The notes: generated from the sequence alone by a model not told the origin. Shown: positions 27,901 through 36,617, numbered from the stretch's first letter. The stretch is 64,000 nucleotides of DNA from JANNSX01 sp041397825 (GCA_041397825.1 JAWKVX010000003.1:558001-622000); one strand, 5' to 3'. Made by a program: numbers and translations.

Positions 27901-28344
27901 ATGCGCAGCACCCTTGCGGCAGTCCTCCTGCTGCTCCTCACCACCGCAACGGCCTCTGCAGCGGACATTCACGGCCTCTGGTTCACGACGGGTGACAAGG
28001 CCAAGGTCGACGTCAAGGATTGTGACGGGCTGCTCTGCGGCAGCATCGTCTGGCTGAAGGACCCAGTCGGTAGCGACGGTCAGCCGCTACATGACGGCAA
28101 CAACGAGGATCCCGCCATGCGGACGCGGCCGATCATGGGCCTGCCGATCCTGCTCGGTCTAGAGCCCAAGGGAGAGAATCTCTGGTTCGGCCAGGTCTAC
28201 AGCCCAGAGGAGGGTCAGACTTTCGAGGTCGAGCTGAAACTGGTGAGCGCAGAACGGATCGAGATCACGGGCTGCGGCCTTGGTGGTCTCATCTGCGAGA
28301 CGCGGCCCTGGAAGCGGGCATCTGCAGAGCAGGCGGCGAACTGA
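27901..28344 (+). CDS. Secreted DUF2147 protein
   Basis: The 147-residue protein has a signal peptide (about 1-20, TATASAAD) and a DUF2147 domain: IHGLWFTTGDKAKVDVKDCDG, LCGSIVWLKDP, then PIMGLPILLGLEPKGENLWFGQVYSPEEGQTF and a cysteine-bearing C-terminus. The family is small, secreted, predicted beta-barrel-like (lipocalin-like) and of unknown function. The ATG at 27901 begins the signal peptide; an earlier in-frame ATG at 27865 would only add a poor N-terminus. Confidence 0.85.
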   Translation: MRSTLAAVLLLLLTTATASAADIHGLWFTTGDKAKVDVKDCDGLLCGSIVWLKDPVGSDGQPLHDGNNEDPAMRTRPIMGLPILLGLEPKGENLWFGQVYSPEEGQTFEVELKLVSAERIEITGCGLGGLICETRPWKRASAEQAAN

Positions 28345-28428
28345 GGGCTATTTCTCCCGTCCGGTTCACCGGACGCTAAGGGCCTCTTGCTAGAATTCGG
28401 CGTCGAGATTCCGGGCGCCGGGGAGTTC

Positions 28429-29277
28429 ATGTCGACCTCAAGGACAGAGGCAGAAAAGTCTCCAGTGCTCCAGCCGGGCAGTCGGTCGTTTGGCCGGTCT
28501 CCGCGCCGCCTGTTGCGCTGGTTCCTGATCGGCGACCTCTGCCTGGTCCTTCTCGCGGCCGGCGCCTACTTCTATGTGACCGGTTCCGAGGATCGGCTCG
28601 ACAGCACCTTGAAGCGGTTGTCGGAGCAGGTTTATGCCGCCGTCTCCGGGGCGATCGATGGCGGCTACGAGACGGAGACCGCCCGTCTCATCGCTGAGAC
28701 CGCCGAGCCTGTAATGTTCCGACTGGCGGCGGTTGGTGGCGACACGCCGGTCATGGCGCACCGTCGTGGCTGGATCAATGTCCAGCTCTCACGGAGCTAC
28801 GATGTCATCGGCGATGCCGAGCGACAGCTGGCCTTCGCCGTCGCCGGCAAGAATGCCTTCGAGCGCGCACGCGCGCAGGAACCTCACAATCGCGAATGGC
28901 AGCGGGATCTGGCCGCCGTCGAGGATGATCTTGGCAACGCCTACACCGCGGCGGGCGATCTCGATCGGGCCCTCGGGCACCATCGGGAGGGCCGGCGCCT
29001 GGTCGAGCAACTCCTGCGCGAGGAGCCGGAGAACACGAAGCTGAAAGGCGATCTCTCGGCGAGCCTCGGCAAGCTCGGGCGGCACTATCTCGGCCGAGGA
29101 TGGGTCGGGCAGGGCACGGCCTATCTCCGGCATGGGCGACGGCTGATCCGCGAGCTTCTGGTGGTCGAGCCGGGCAACGAGCGCTGGCAACGCTATCTTC
29201 GGGTCTTCGACCGCATGATCGGCGAGCAGACAGCACTCATGAGTGAGACTTCGCCTTCGCGGCCTCCTCGGCTTTGA
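28429..29277 (+). CDS. Membrane-anchored TPR-like protein of unknown function
   Basis: The 282-residue protein has a basic N-terminus, one transmembrane helix (about 29-50, LRWFLIGDLCLVLLAAGAYF) and a helical region (about 110-255) that looks like tetratricopeptide repeats, with LGNAYTAAGDLDRALGHHREG the clearest unit. The C-terminal helices are likely periplasmic by the positive-inside rule. GGGAG lies just before the ATG. Its end overlaps the end of fadD by 41 bases on the opposite strand. Confidence 0.7.
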   Translation: MSTSRTEAEKSPVLQPGSRSFGRSPRRLLRWFLIGDLCLVLLAAGAYFYVTGSEDRLDSTLKRLSEQVYAAVSGAIDGGYETETARLIAETAEPVMFRLAAVGGDTPVMAHRRGWINVQLSRSYDVIGDAERQLAFAVAGKNAFERARAQEPHNREWQRDLAAVEDDLGNAYTAAGDLDRALGHHREGRRLVEQLLREEPENTKLKGDLSASLGKLGRHYLGRGWVGQGTAYLRHGRRLIRELLVVEPGNERWQRYLRVFDRMIGEQTALMSETSPSRPPRL

Positions 29278-30970
29278 GCTCTTTCTTCGAGAGCTTGCCG
29301 ATCATGGTCTTGGGTAGGCTGTTCCGGATCTCGATCTCCTCCGGCATTTCGATCTTCGACAGCTTGGGCCGAAGATGTTCCATCAGCTCCTGGGGCGTTG
29401 CCTGCATACCCTCGCGAAGCTTCACGAAGGCTTTCGGAGCCTCGCCGCGGTGTTTGTTCGGAATGCCGATGACGACCACTTCCTCGACTGCGGCGTGCTC
29501 GTACAGGGCCTCCTCGACCCTGCGCGGATAGACCTTGAAGCCCGAGCAGTTGATCATGTCCTTCAGGCGATCGACGATGAAGACGAAGCCATCCTCATCC
29601 ATGTGGCCGATATCGCCGGTCCGAAAATAGTCGCCGGCAAAGGCTTCGCGTGTTTCCTCCGGCTTGTTCCAGTAGCCTGGCATGACCTGGGGACCGGCAA
29701 TGCAGATTTCGCCGTCCTCGTTGAGGCCCAGCACCTTCGACGGGTCCTCGAGCGACCGGATCGACAGCCTCGTGCCGGGCAGCGGCATACCGATCGATCC
29801 ATCCTTGACGGGGCCATCCGGCGGATTGGCGCTGACGACCGGAGAGGTTTCCGAGAGTCCATAACCCTCGACCAGCTTACAGCCGGTCAATGTCTCGAAA
29901 CCTCGCTTCACCTCGACGGGTAGTGCAGCGCCTCCCGAGAGGCAGAATTTGAGCGAGGAGAGATCGTAGCTCTTGATCTTGCGATGATTGAGAATGGCAT
30001 TGAAGAGGGTGGGTACGCCAGGCATCAGCGTGGGCTTCACCTGGTTGATGAGCTTCAACGTGTCGTTGAGCTCGAACTTCGGGACGAGAATGATCTCGGA
30101 GGCCCGGCTGACACCGAAATTCATGACCACGGTCATGGCGAAGACGTGGAAGAAGGGCAGGATGCCCATGACACGCTCACTGCCATATTCAAGGGCACCC
30201 GCCCAGCTCGCGACCTGCTCGACATTGGTCGAGAGGTTGGCGTGCGTGAGCATGGCCCCCTTTGGCGTTCCCGTGGTCCCGCCGGTGTACTGGAGGACCG
30301 CAAGGTCCTGCTCCGGGGCGATGTCGACCGGGGAGAAGCGGCCGTCATTGGTCATCAGGTCCCTCTGGCCGATGACTTTGTCCCGGACGGGGGAGGACGA
30401 GACATTCGCCAGCTCCTGCGACTTGGCGATCCGGAACATGGCGGATTTGACCGGCGGCAAGAGTGACGGAAACGAGGCGACGACGGCGCGCTCGAGCAGT
30501 CCGCGCTCGAGCAGAGCCTCGACCTTGTTGAACAGAACCTTGAGATCGAGAGTCACCATCAAGGTGGTACCCGAATCCCTAACCTGGTGCTCGAGCTCCT
30601 CGATGGAATAGAGCGGGTTGAAATTGACGACCGTGCCGCCGGCTCTCAGCACCGCATAGTAGGCGACGAGAAAGGTCGGTGAGTTCGGCAGGAACAGCCC
30701 AACTTTGCTGCCCTTGCCGATACCGAGGCGCTGGAAGCCGGCCGTGGCGTGCCGGACGTGGGCCTGAATCTCACCATAGCTCATCACCTTGCCGAGGAAG
30801 TTGGTGCAGGGATTCTTCGGCAGGCGGGCGGCTGCGTCGTCGAGGAAGGCATACACGGGGCGCGGCGTGAACCGCTGGTCCCACGCGACCTTGGCGGGAT
30901 AGGCGCGAAGCCAGGGTAGATCGCTCTCAGTTTCGGACCCAAACCCTGAAACGCCTGTCTTGCCGGTCAT
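29237..30970 (-). CDS. fadD: Long-chain fatty acid-CoA ligase
   Basis: FadD activates fatty acids to acyl-CoA with ATP for beta-oxidation. The 577-residue protein has the adenylate-forming motifs YTGGTTGTPKGAML (P-loop), EGYGLSETSPVVSANP, YFRTGDIGHMDEDGFVF and RLKDMINCSGFKVYPRRVEE, and the C-terminal catalytic lysine segment KTMIGKLSKKEL. It stands alone on the minus strand downstream of the fadE-fadJ-fadI genes, which run on the other strand, and is divergent from the acyl carrier protein gene. Confidence 0.95.
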   Translation of the reverse strand: MTGKTGVSGFGSETESDLPWLRAYPAKVAWDQRFTPRPVYAFLDDAAARLPKNPCTNFLGKVMSYGEIQAHVRHATAGFQRLGIGKGSKVGLFLPNSPTFLVAYYAVLRAGGTVVNFNPLYSIEELEHQVRDSGTTLMVTLDLKVLFNKVEALLERGLLERAVVASFPSLLPPVKSAMFRIAKSQELANVSSSPVRDKVIGQRDLMTNDGRFSPVDIAPEQDLAVLQYTGGTTGTPKGAMLTHANLSTNVEQVASWAGALEYGSERVMGILPFFHVFAMTVVMNFGVSRASEIILVPKFELNDTLKLINQVKPTLMPGVPTLFNAILNHRKIKSYDLSSLKFCLSGGAALPVEVKRGFETLTGCKLVEGYGLSETSPVVSANPPDGPVKDGSIGMPLPGTRLSIRSLEDPSKVLGLNEDGEICIAGPQVMPGYWNKPEETREAFAGDYFRTGDIGHMDEDGFVFIVDRLKDMINCSGFKVYPRRVEEALYEHAAVEEVVVIGIPNKHRGEAPKAFVKLREGMQATPQELMEHLRPKLSKIEMPEEIEIRNSLPKTMIGKLSKKELKAEEAAKAKSHS

Positions 30971-31280
30971 TCATTGCCCTCCGACGCCGGTTGTTGTGTC
31001 CGTTCGGTGATGATTGCAAATTAGCACAGAGAGGGGGCGGGCCCAACGCGAACCGGAATTCATTGCGGATGCAACTATTGTCCGGATGCGACCATATAGA
31101 CCATGGCAGGAGCGGCCTGAGGCAGCCTAAGGCAATCGCGATAGGCCTCTGTATTCGCTGGACGACCAGCCGATTTTAGGGATATGCCAGCGCTTCGCTT
31201 GCTGGAAGGACGCACGTGCTTTACTGAGAGGCCGATGAGATGCGACGTACGGGTTGCACCGTACGGGCAGGGAGAGCGTG
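30971..31280. other. Divergent intergenic region, fadD / acyl carrier protein
   Basis: The 310-base gap lies between outward-facing genes and contains AT-richer segments, so promoters for both directions are expected here. No convincing -35/-10 pair was fixed. It contains the palindrome described separately at 31246-31265. No gene is visible. Confidence 0.4.
31246..31265 (+). promoter_or_regulatory. Perfect palindrome before the acyl carrier protein gene
   Basis: CGTACGG at 31246-31252 and CCGTACG at 31259-31265 form a perfect 7-base inverted repeat around GTTGCA. It ends 15 bases before the ATG at 31281 and just before the GGGAG ribosome site, so it could be an operator or an RNA hairpin that limits ribosome access. 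Confidence 0.4.
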
Positions 31281-31550
31281 ATGGATAGTGTAGCACCCAA
31301 GATTATCGAAATTCTCCGCAAGCACATGAAGAATCCTGACAAGGATATCTCTCTTGAGACAAAGCTTGAGGATTTGGAGATCGAAAGTCTTGATCTGGCT
31401 ATGATTGTCTTCGACATCGAGGATAGCTTCGGCGTCGAGATTCCTTACAATGCCAACGAGGAAGTCCAGGACTTCAAGACTGTCGGCTCGGTGGTCGACC
31501 GGGTCACGTCGCTTCTGAAGGAAGCGGGCAAGGCCGGCGCCGCCGCCTGA
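31281..31550 (+). CDS. Acyl carrier protein (NodF/AcpXL-like)
   Basis: The 89-residue carrier protein has the phosphopantetheine attachment Ser36 in DLEIESLDLAMIVFDIE, within the usual helix II. It is acidic, as expected. It differs from the fabF-linked housekeeping ACP, which has DSLD, by having ESLD. A GGGAG site precedes the ATG at 31281; an upstream ATG at 31254 is less likely. The ketosynthase gene follows after 70 bases, so the two probably form a dedicated acyl-chain module. Confidence 0.88.
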   Translation: MDSVAPKIIEILRKHMKNPDKDISLETKLEDLEIESLDLAMIVFDIEDSFGVEIPYNANEEVQDFKTVGSVVDRVTSLLKEAGKAGAAA

Positions 31551-31620
31551 GGCCGGGCCGGACTTCTAGAGTATCGCGTGGCGCCCATTCCGCACGAGGG
31601 CGCGCCGGAAACGAGAGTGA

Positions 31621-32865
31621 ATGACAAAAAGAGTTGATTCCCAGCGCGTCGTCGTGACTGGCATGGGTGTGGTCACGCCGATCGGCCAGACGGTGCCGGA
31701 GTTCTGGTCCTCGATCAAAGCCGGCAAGTCCGGTGTATCCCCCCTCGGTGGTTTTCCCCTCGACGACCTGAAGATCCTCATTGCCGCGCAGATCAAGAAT
31801 TTCGATCCGAAGGCACGGCTGAAGCATTTCCAGCGTGATCGCATCATCACGCTCGCCGACCGCTATTCCTGGTTTGCGGCCGCCGCCGCCGACGAGGCCG
31901 TGAAGATGAGCGGTCTCGAGGTGCCCTTTGCCGATCCCTACCGTGCGGCCTGCATCGTCGGATCGGGCGCCGGCGGTCTTGTCACCTACGAGACGGCCTA
32001 CCGAGATCTCTTCATTCACAACAAGCGTGCTACCCACCCGCTGACGCTGCTCCGCATCATCGGCTCCTCGGCATCCGCGCATGTCGGCATCGAGTATGGC
32101 GTCAAGGGACCGACCTTTGCCACATGCTCCGCCTGCTCGACCGCGACCCATGCGATCGGCATCGCCCGCGACTACATCCGTCACGGTCTGGTCGATGTGG
32201 CCATTGCCGGCGCCTCCGAATCCGTCATCAACTACGGCACGATGAAAGCCTGGCAGGCCCTGCACGTGCTGTCGCCCGAAGGCTGCTTCCCGTTCTCGAA
32301 GCGTCGCAACGGCACGGTGCTCGGCGAAGGCTCGGGCCTCCTGGTCCTCGAGAGCCTCGAGCACGCGAAGCGGCGTGGAGCGACGATCCTCGCCGAACTC
32401 TGTGGCTACGGCATGGCGTCCGATTCCAAGGACATGGTGAAGCCGACCGTAGAAGGCCCCGCCTATGCCATGCGCATGGCCCTCGAAGATGCGGGGCTGT
32501 CGCCGGGCGATATCGACTATCTTAATGCCCACGGTACGGCGACGACCGACAACGATATCAATGAGACGAGGGCCATCAAGGAGGTCTTCGGCAACGGCGC
32601 TGCCAATCTCGCCATCTCCTCGACAAAGTCCATGCACGGCCACCCGCTCGGGGCCGGCGGCGGCATCGAGGCCGCTGTCTGCATCAAGGCCATGCAGGAT
32701 CAGTGGGCGCCGCCGACCATCGGCCTCGACGAGGCAGACCCGGAGTGCGACCTCGACTATGTGCCGAATGTCGGCCGCGATCTGAAGATCGGCTACACGA
32801 TGTCGAACTCATTCGCCTTCGGAGGCCTCAACGCCGTCATCGTGCTCGGCCCCGCCCCGAACTGA
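31621..32865 (+). CDS. Beta-ketoacyl-ACP synthase (NodE/FabF family)
   Basis: The 414-residue condensing enzyme elongates an acyl chain on a carrier protein. The catalytic triad is intact: Cys172 in CSACSTATHAIG, His304 in NAHGTATTDND and His341 in STKSMHGHPLG. Placement directly after a separate ACP resembles NodF-NodE and the very-long-chain fatty acid modules of Rhizobiales lipid A. No other synthase genes of a complete cluster are adjacent. The product is unknown. Confidence 0.9.
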   Translation: MTKRVDSQRVVVTGMGVVTPIGQTVPEFWSSIKAGKSGVSPLGGFPLDDLKILIAAQIKNFDPKARLKHFQRDRIITLADRYSWFAAAAADEAVKMSGLEVPFADPYRAACIVGSGAGGLVTYETAYRDLFIHNKRATHPLTLLRIIGSSASAHVGIEYGVKGPTFATCSACSTATHAIGIARDYIRHGLVDVAIAGASESVINYGTMKAWQALHVLSPEGCFPFSKRRNGTVLGEGSGLLVLESLEHAKRRGATILAELCGYGMASDSKDMVKPTVEGPAYAMRMALEDAGLSPGDIDYLNAHGTATTDNDINETRAIKEVFGNGAANLAISSTKSMHGHPLGAGGGIEAAVCIKAMQDQWAPPTIGLDEADPECDLDYVPNVGRDLKIGYTMSNSFAFGGLNAVIVLGPAPN

Positions 32866-32923
32866 GCCGACGTTCGCCCTGACGGATTGCCAAAGCCCGG
32901 TCGAAGCCCGTATTTCTTCGTGC

Positions 32924-33352
32924 ATGCGCGAAGTCGTCATCCAATCGGGCGCGATCGCGATCCGCGCCCGTCTGCTCGACACGCCGACCGCCCAGATCGT
33001 CTGGCGTGCGCTGCCACTCTTCTCGACGGCAGAGATCTGGGGCAAAGAGGTGCATTTCGACGTCCCCCTCGAAGCCTACCTCGAGGCCGATGCGCGCCAG
33101 TTCGTGACGCCGGGCGACATCGCCTATGCCCCCGACAATGACGCGATCTCGATCGCCTATGGCAAGACGCCAACGACGCGTGGCAATCGCATTCGCCTGT
33201 GGAGCCCGTCCAACATTTTCGCCGTCGCCTATGATGACGTCGCGGTGCTTGCCGGGGTTCCGGTCGGCGCCGAGATCAGCATCCGCTCGATTGGCGACAC
33301 GGCACCGATCGAGGCCTCGCATCGGCGACGGCGGCATCGGCGGCGTCGCTAA
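32924..33352 (+). CDS. Cyclophilin-like (DUF3830/TM1367) protein with arginine-rich tail
   Basis: The 142-residue protein has the cyclophilin-like fold marks of this family: FSTAEIWGKEVHFDVPLE, IAYAPDNDAISIAYGKTP and a GNRIRLWSPSNIFAVA segment. It is cytoplasmic by appearance and of unknown function. The last ten residues are almost only Arg and His (RRRRHRRRR), which the family does not need. No strong ribosome site precedes the ATG at 32924. It follows the ketosynthase by 58 bases and its stop overlaps the opposite-strand gene by 4 bases. Confidence 0.75.
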   Translation: MREVVIQSGAIAIRARLLDTPTAQIVWRALPLFSTAEIWGKEVHFDVPLEAYLEADARQFVTPGDIAYAPDNDAISIAYGKTPTTRGNRIRLWSPSNIFAVAYDDVAVLAGVPVGAEISIRSIGDTAPIEASHRRRRHRRRR

Positions 33353-33816
33353 CCCCCGATCTGCCGGAGTTTGTTGCGCGCCTCGGTCAGCTCGGCGGTC
33401 GTGGTCGCGAGACGGTTTGCGAGTTCCCGCAGCATCTCGATCGAGAGATCGGGAAACTCGGTGACGAGCTTCAAGAACTGCTCTTTCTTGATCTTCAGCG
33501 CGGCGAGCGGTGTCGCCGCTCGAACGGTCGCCGTCCGTGGCGTGTCGCAGAGGATGGCGATCTCGCCGACGAAGGCGTTCTTGCCGAGATGGGCGACCTT
33601 GAGCGGGCCGTTGGCCGTGTCGACGAGAACATCGGCCTCGCCATCCATGATGACATAGGCGGCATCACCGGCATCGCCCTGGCGAAACAGGTCCTGCCCC
33701 GACTCGTAGGCCAACCGCTCGGAGGTGAACGCCAGAAGCTTGAGCTTGGCGGTCTCGATATGGGCGAACAGGGGGATGCGTCTCAGTAGACTGACCTCGT
33801 CCTCGATACTCGGCAT
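33349..33816 (-). CDS. Stand-alone cyclic nucleotide-binding domain protein
   Basis: The 155-residue protein is essentially one cNMP-binding domain (about 10-130). The phosphate-binding cassette FVGEIAILCDTPRTATVRA keeps the Glu and Arg needed to bind cAMP or cGMP, so it is predicted to bind ligand. There is no helix-turn-helix; a C-terminal helix (about 125-153) may mediate contacts. It lies 20 bases after the ABC exporter gene in the same direction and is probably co-transcribed. A membrane adenylate cyclase lies about 5 kb away. Confidence 0.88.
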   Translation of the reverse strand: MPSIEDEVSLLRRIPLFAHIETAKLKLLAFTSERLAYESGQDLFRQGDAGDAAYVIMDGEADVLVDTANGPLKVAHLGKNAFVGEIAILCDTPRTATVRAATPLAALKIKKEQFLKLVTEFPDLSIEMLRELANRLATTTAELTEARNKLRQIGG

Positions 33817-33836
33817 GCTCTAGACCTCCCACTCCC

Positions 33837-36524
33837 TCAACCGACGAGCTCTCGAAAGCGACTCCGCTCCCGTGCCGACAGCGCCGCGGGCGTGCCATCC
33901 TCCACGACGCCGCCGTCCTCGAACACCACGACCCGGTCGAACAGGCTCGCGCATGCGGGCGTTGTCAGGACGCAGAAGAGCGCCACCCCCTCGGCTCTCG
34001 CACGATCAATGATAGCCTCGAGAATGCTGCGTTGGCTTCGCGCATCGAGAGCGCCGAGACTCCTGTTCATGATGGCAAAATCGGGCTTCTTCAGGAGGCA
34101 GCGTGCGACCGCGAGCTTCTGGCGCTGGACCTGGGTCAGTCGCTTTCCGCCCGAGCCGACCGCAAAGCTGAGGCCAGCGCGGAACACGACGTCCTGCATA
34201 TCGAGCTCGGCCAAAACCGTCTCGATCAGGGCACGGACACGCTCCGGCCCATCGGCGATGCCGTAGGCCACGCGGCCGAACAGGACATTGTCCTCGAGGC
34301 TCGAGGCGCTGTTGTAGGCATCCGGGTCGTAGAAATCGACCGCGCCCTTGGCGATTTCCGCACGCAGCACCTGGCGCGCCTGGACGATCTTGTCCTGCAG
34401 GGCCAGGTCGAGCAGGCCCAGACGATGCTCGGGCTCGATATAGCCGAGAGAGAGCCGCAGAAGTCGTGCTCTGTCCTCGCCCGAGATGCTGTCCGGTTGA
34501 CCGGCCACCCGCCCGGCGATGGCCCGGTAGTCCGGCAGCTCCTCGGCGCTCATGAATGTCAGTTGCTCGAAGAATGGATGATTTGGCGGAAGACTGCCGA
34601 ACAGCTCGAGAACAGTCTCGGCGATGCGCCGTCCCATCTCGGTCAGTGGCCGGTCGAGCTCCGTATTGGCGAGCAGTTGGAGAAAATTGGGGTTCGATGG
34701 CAGGGTTTCGGGAGAGAACCTGGCGTCGACAGCGGTGCCGAAGAGCACATTGGTCGCGACATCGGCCATCGGATTGTAGCGAGCCGGGTCGAAGGGCTCG
34801 ACGAGCTTGCCGAGCTCCGGCGACTCGAGACGTTTGCGAAGAGCCCGCCGTGCCTCGAGGACTCGGGCCTTCAGTTCCGAGCCAGAGGCCGGGTCGAGGC
34901 CGCCGCGCAGGCCCTGCTTGTAGACGTCGCCCGCCATATCGACGAGCTTCAGGACCTCGTGCAGACGCTGGTCGATCTCGGCCTCGCTCTCCGCGCCCAG
35001 ACTGGCCGCATCGATCCACTCGGCGCGAACGTCGAGCGTGGTGTTTCCGGAGGCGATGGCTTCGGTCAGATCATCCTCGGAGAGCATACCATTGCTCGCA
35101 CCGGTCGGATGATGGCGGACGGCATAGAGCAGGCAGTCGCGAATGCTCGAGTTCGGCAGGTAGGGGGCAGGACCGGCATAGGCGATGCGCCGGCCGATCA
35201 GCGCATCGGGCGCCGATTGCAGATCGGCCCCCCCGACCCGGATGCGGCCCGACGTCGGAACGAGAAGCCTGACCATGGCTTCGGCGACGGATTCGCCGCC
35301 GGCATTGACGGTGCCGATCGCCGCCACGTGCTCGCCGGGGGCAAGATTGAGGGTCACGTTCTCGACGAGGCGGGCTCCCGTATCGTCGGTGATGCTGACC
35401 CGGCTGAGCTCGATCGGTGCGGTAATTCGGGGCGGTGTCTCCCTGAGCGGCGCCTGCACCTCCGGTGGCAGCATACCGTCCGGCTGAAACTGCTCCACGA
35501 CCTGTGTGAACTTGATCTCGACGTCCTGGCGCTGCTGATCCCAGTCGATCAGCTCCTTGATCGGGCTGGGCAGCTCCTTGTAGGCGGCGATGACGGCGAC
35601 GAGTTGGCCCACGTCGAGCGTTCCTCGGAGCGCGAAGTATCCGCCGACCAGATAGAAGAGGAACGGTGTGACCTGGGACAGGAAATTGTTCAGGAATTTG
35701 ACGAAGAACTTCCGGTTGTAGAGCTCGAAGCGGATGAAGAAGATGCGGCCGAGCCGGGACGAGATGTCGGCACGCTCCCAGTTCGACGTATCGTTGACGC
35801 GGATTTCCTGGATGCCGTCGACCACTTCGCCCACACGGCCGGCAAGCTCGCGTGCCGTCAGCTGGCGCTGCTTGCCGAGCACCAGGAGCCGCTGGCGCAG
35901 CCTTGGGATCAGCACGCCCTGCAGCAGCACGATGGCCAGTGCGATCAGCCCCAGATAGAGGTTTTGGATCAGGATGAAGGCCATGGCGGTCACCGCCTGA
36001 CCACCCAGGAACAACGGCTGCACGTAGGCATCGCCGATGAACCCGCCGAGCGGCTCGACCTCGTCCTTGATCATAGTGGCGATCTCGGACGCCTTCACCC
36101 GCTTGAAATGGTTCGGCGGGAACCTCAGCACACGATCGACCAGATCGTAGCGCAACCGTCGGAGCATCCGCTCGCCCAACCTGCCCTTGAAGACGTTGAT
36201 GTAGTACTTGAACCAGCCGTTGATGCAGACGAGGGCCAGGAACAGAAGGCTCAGCCCAACGAGATAGGGCCAGCGCTCGAGCTCGAAACCGCTGAACAGC
36301 GTGACGGTCGGTCCGAAGCCGAAGAAGTCGGTCTGGACCTCGAGAAAAGGCTGTGTCGCCGTCGGTGTGTCGAAGCCCTTGCCTTGGATGGGGAGATTGA
36401 CGATGACCTTCGGCAAGTCGAGCGAGAAGAAATAGAACGGCATAGACAGCAGCACGATGCACAGGATGTAGAGCTGCTGCCACTTCGTATTGCGCCAGAT
36501 GTAGGGAAAGAGCGACGTCTGCAT
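33837..36524 (-). CDS. ABC exporter-like protein with degenerate ATPase site and large insertion
   Basis: This 895-residue half-transporter has a normal six-helix exporter domain (about 15-345) and an abnormal nucleotide-binding domain. Where the Walker A lysine should be, the sequence is GTVNAGGES (404-412). The Q-loop is AGPAPYLPNSS (about 450-460). The signature is SGGKRLTQVQRQ (791-802). Walker B is FAIMNRSLGALD (816-827), without Asp-Glu. The H-loop is TTPACASLFD (854-863), without His. An extra segment of about 295 residues (480-775) splits the domain. ATP hydrolysis by this chain is therefore unlikely. The start at 36524 (MQTSLFPYIWRNTKW) fits relatives better than the ATG at 36569; neither has a strong ribosome site. 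Confidence 0.82.
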   Translation of the reverse strand: MQTSLFPYIWRNTKWQQLYILCIVLLSMPFYFFSLDLPKVIVNLPIQGKGFDTPTATQPFLEVQTDFFGFGPTVTLFSGFELERWPYLVGLSLLFLALVCINGWFKYYINVFKGRLGERMLRRLRYDLVDRVLRFPPNHFKRVKASEIATMIKDEVEPLGGFIGDAYVQPLFLGGQAVTAMAFILIQNLYLGLIALAIVLLQGVLIPRLRQRLLVLGKQRQLTARELAGRVGEVVDGIQEIRVNDTSNWERADISSRLGRIFFIRFELYNRKFFVKFLNNFLSQVTPFLFYLVGGYFALRGTLDVGQLVAVIAAYKELPSPIKELIDWDQQRQDVEIKFTQVVEQFQPDGMLPPEVQAPLRETPPRITAPIELSRVSITDDTGARLVENVTLNLAPGEHVAAIGTVNAGGESVAEAMVRLLVPTSGRIRVGGADLQSAPDALIGRRIAYAGPAPYLPNSSIRDCLLYAVRHHPTGASNGMLSEDDLTEAIASGNTTLDVRAEWIDAASLGAESEAEIDQRLHEVLKLVDMAGDVYKQGLRGGLDPASGSELKARVLEARRALRKRLESPELGKLVEPFDPARYNPMADVATNVLFGTAVDARFSPETLPSNPNFLQLLANTELDRPLTEMGRRIAETVLELFGSLPPNHPFFEQLTFMSAEELPDYRAIAGRVAGQPDSISGEDRARLLRLSLGYIEPEHRLGLLDLALQDKIVQARQVLRAEIAKGAVDFYDPDAYNSASSLEDNVLFGRVAYGIADGPERVRALIETVLAELDMQDVVFRAGLSFAVGSGGKRLTQVQRQKLAVARCLLKKPDFAIMNRSLGALDARSQRSILEAIIDRARAEGVALFCVLTTPACASLFDRVVVFEDGGVVEDGTPAALSARERSRFRELVG

Positions 36525-36617
36525 GGATGGCCCCGACTGCCCGGATGCGAACTTACGGCGTTCACCCATGCGTGTGAAGGTCTCAACTGAAAGTGTCGCG
36601 TGCGCGGAAACTGGGGT

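Noticed and set aside
34032..36590. An open frame of about 852 codons opposite the ABC exporter
   Set aside because: The exporter strand shows real transmembrane helices and ABC-like order; the opposite frame shows no protein-like segments.
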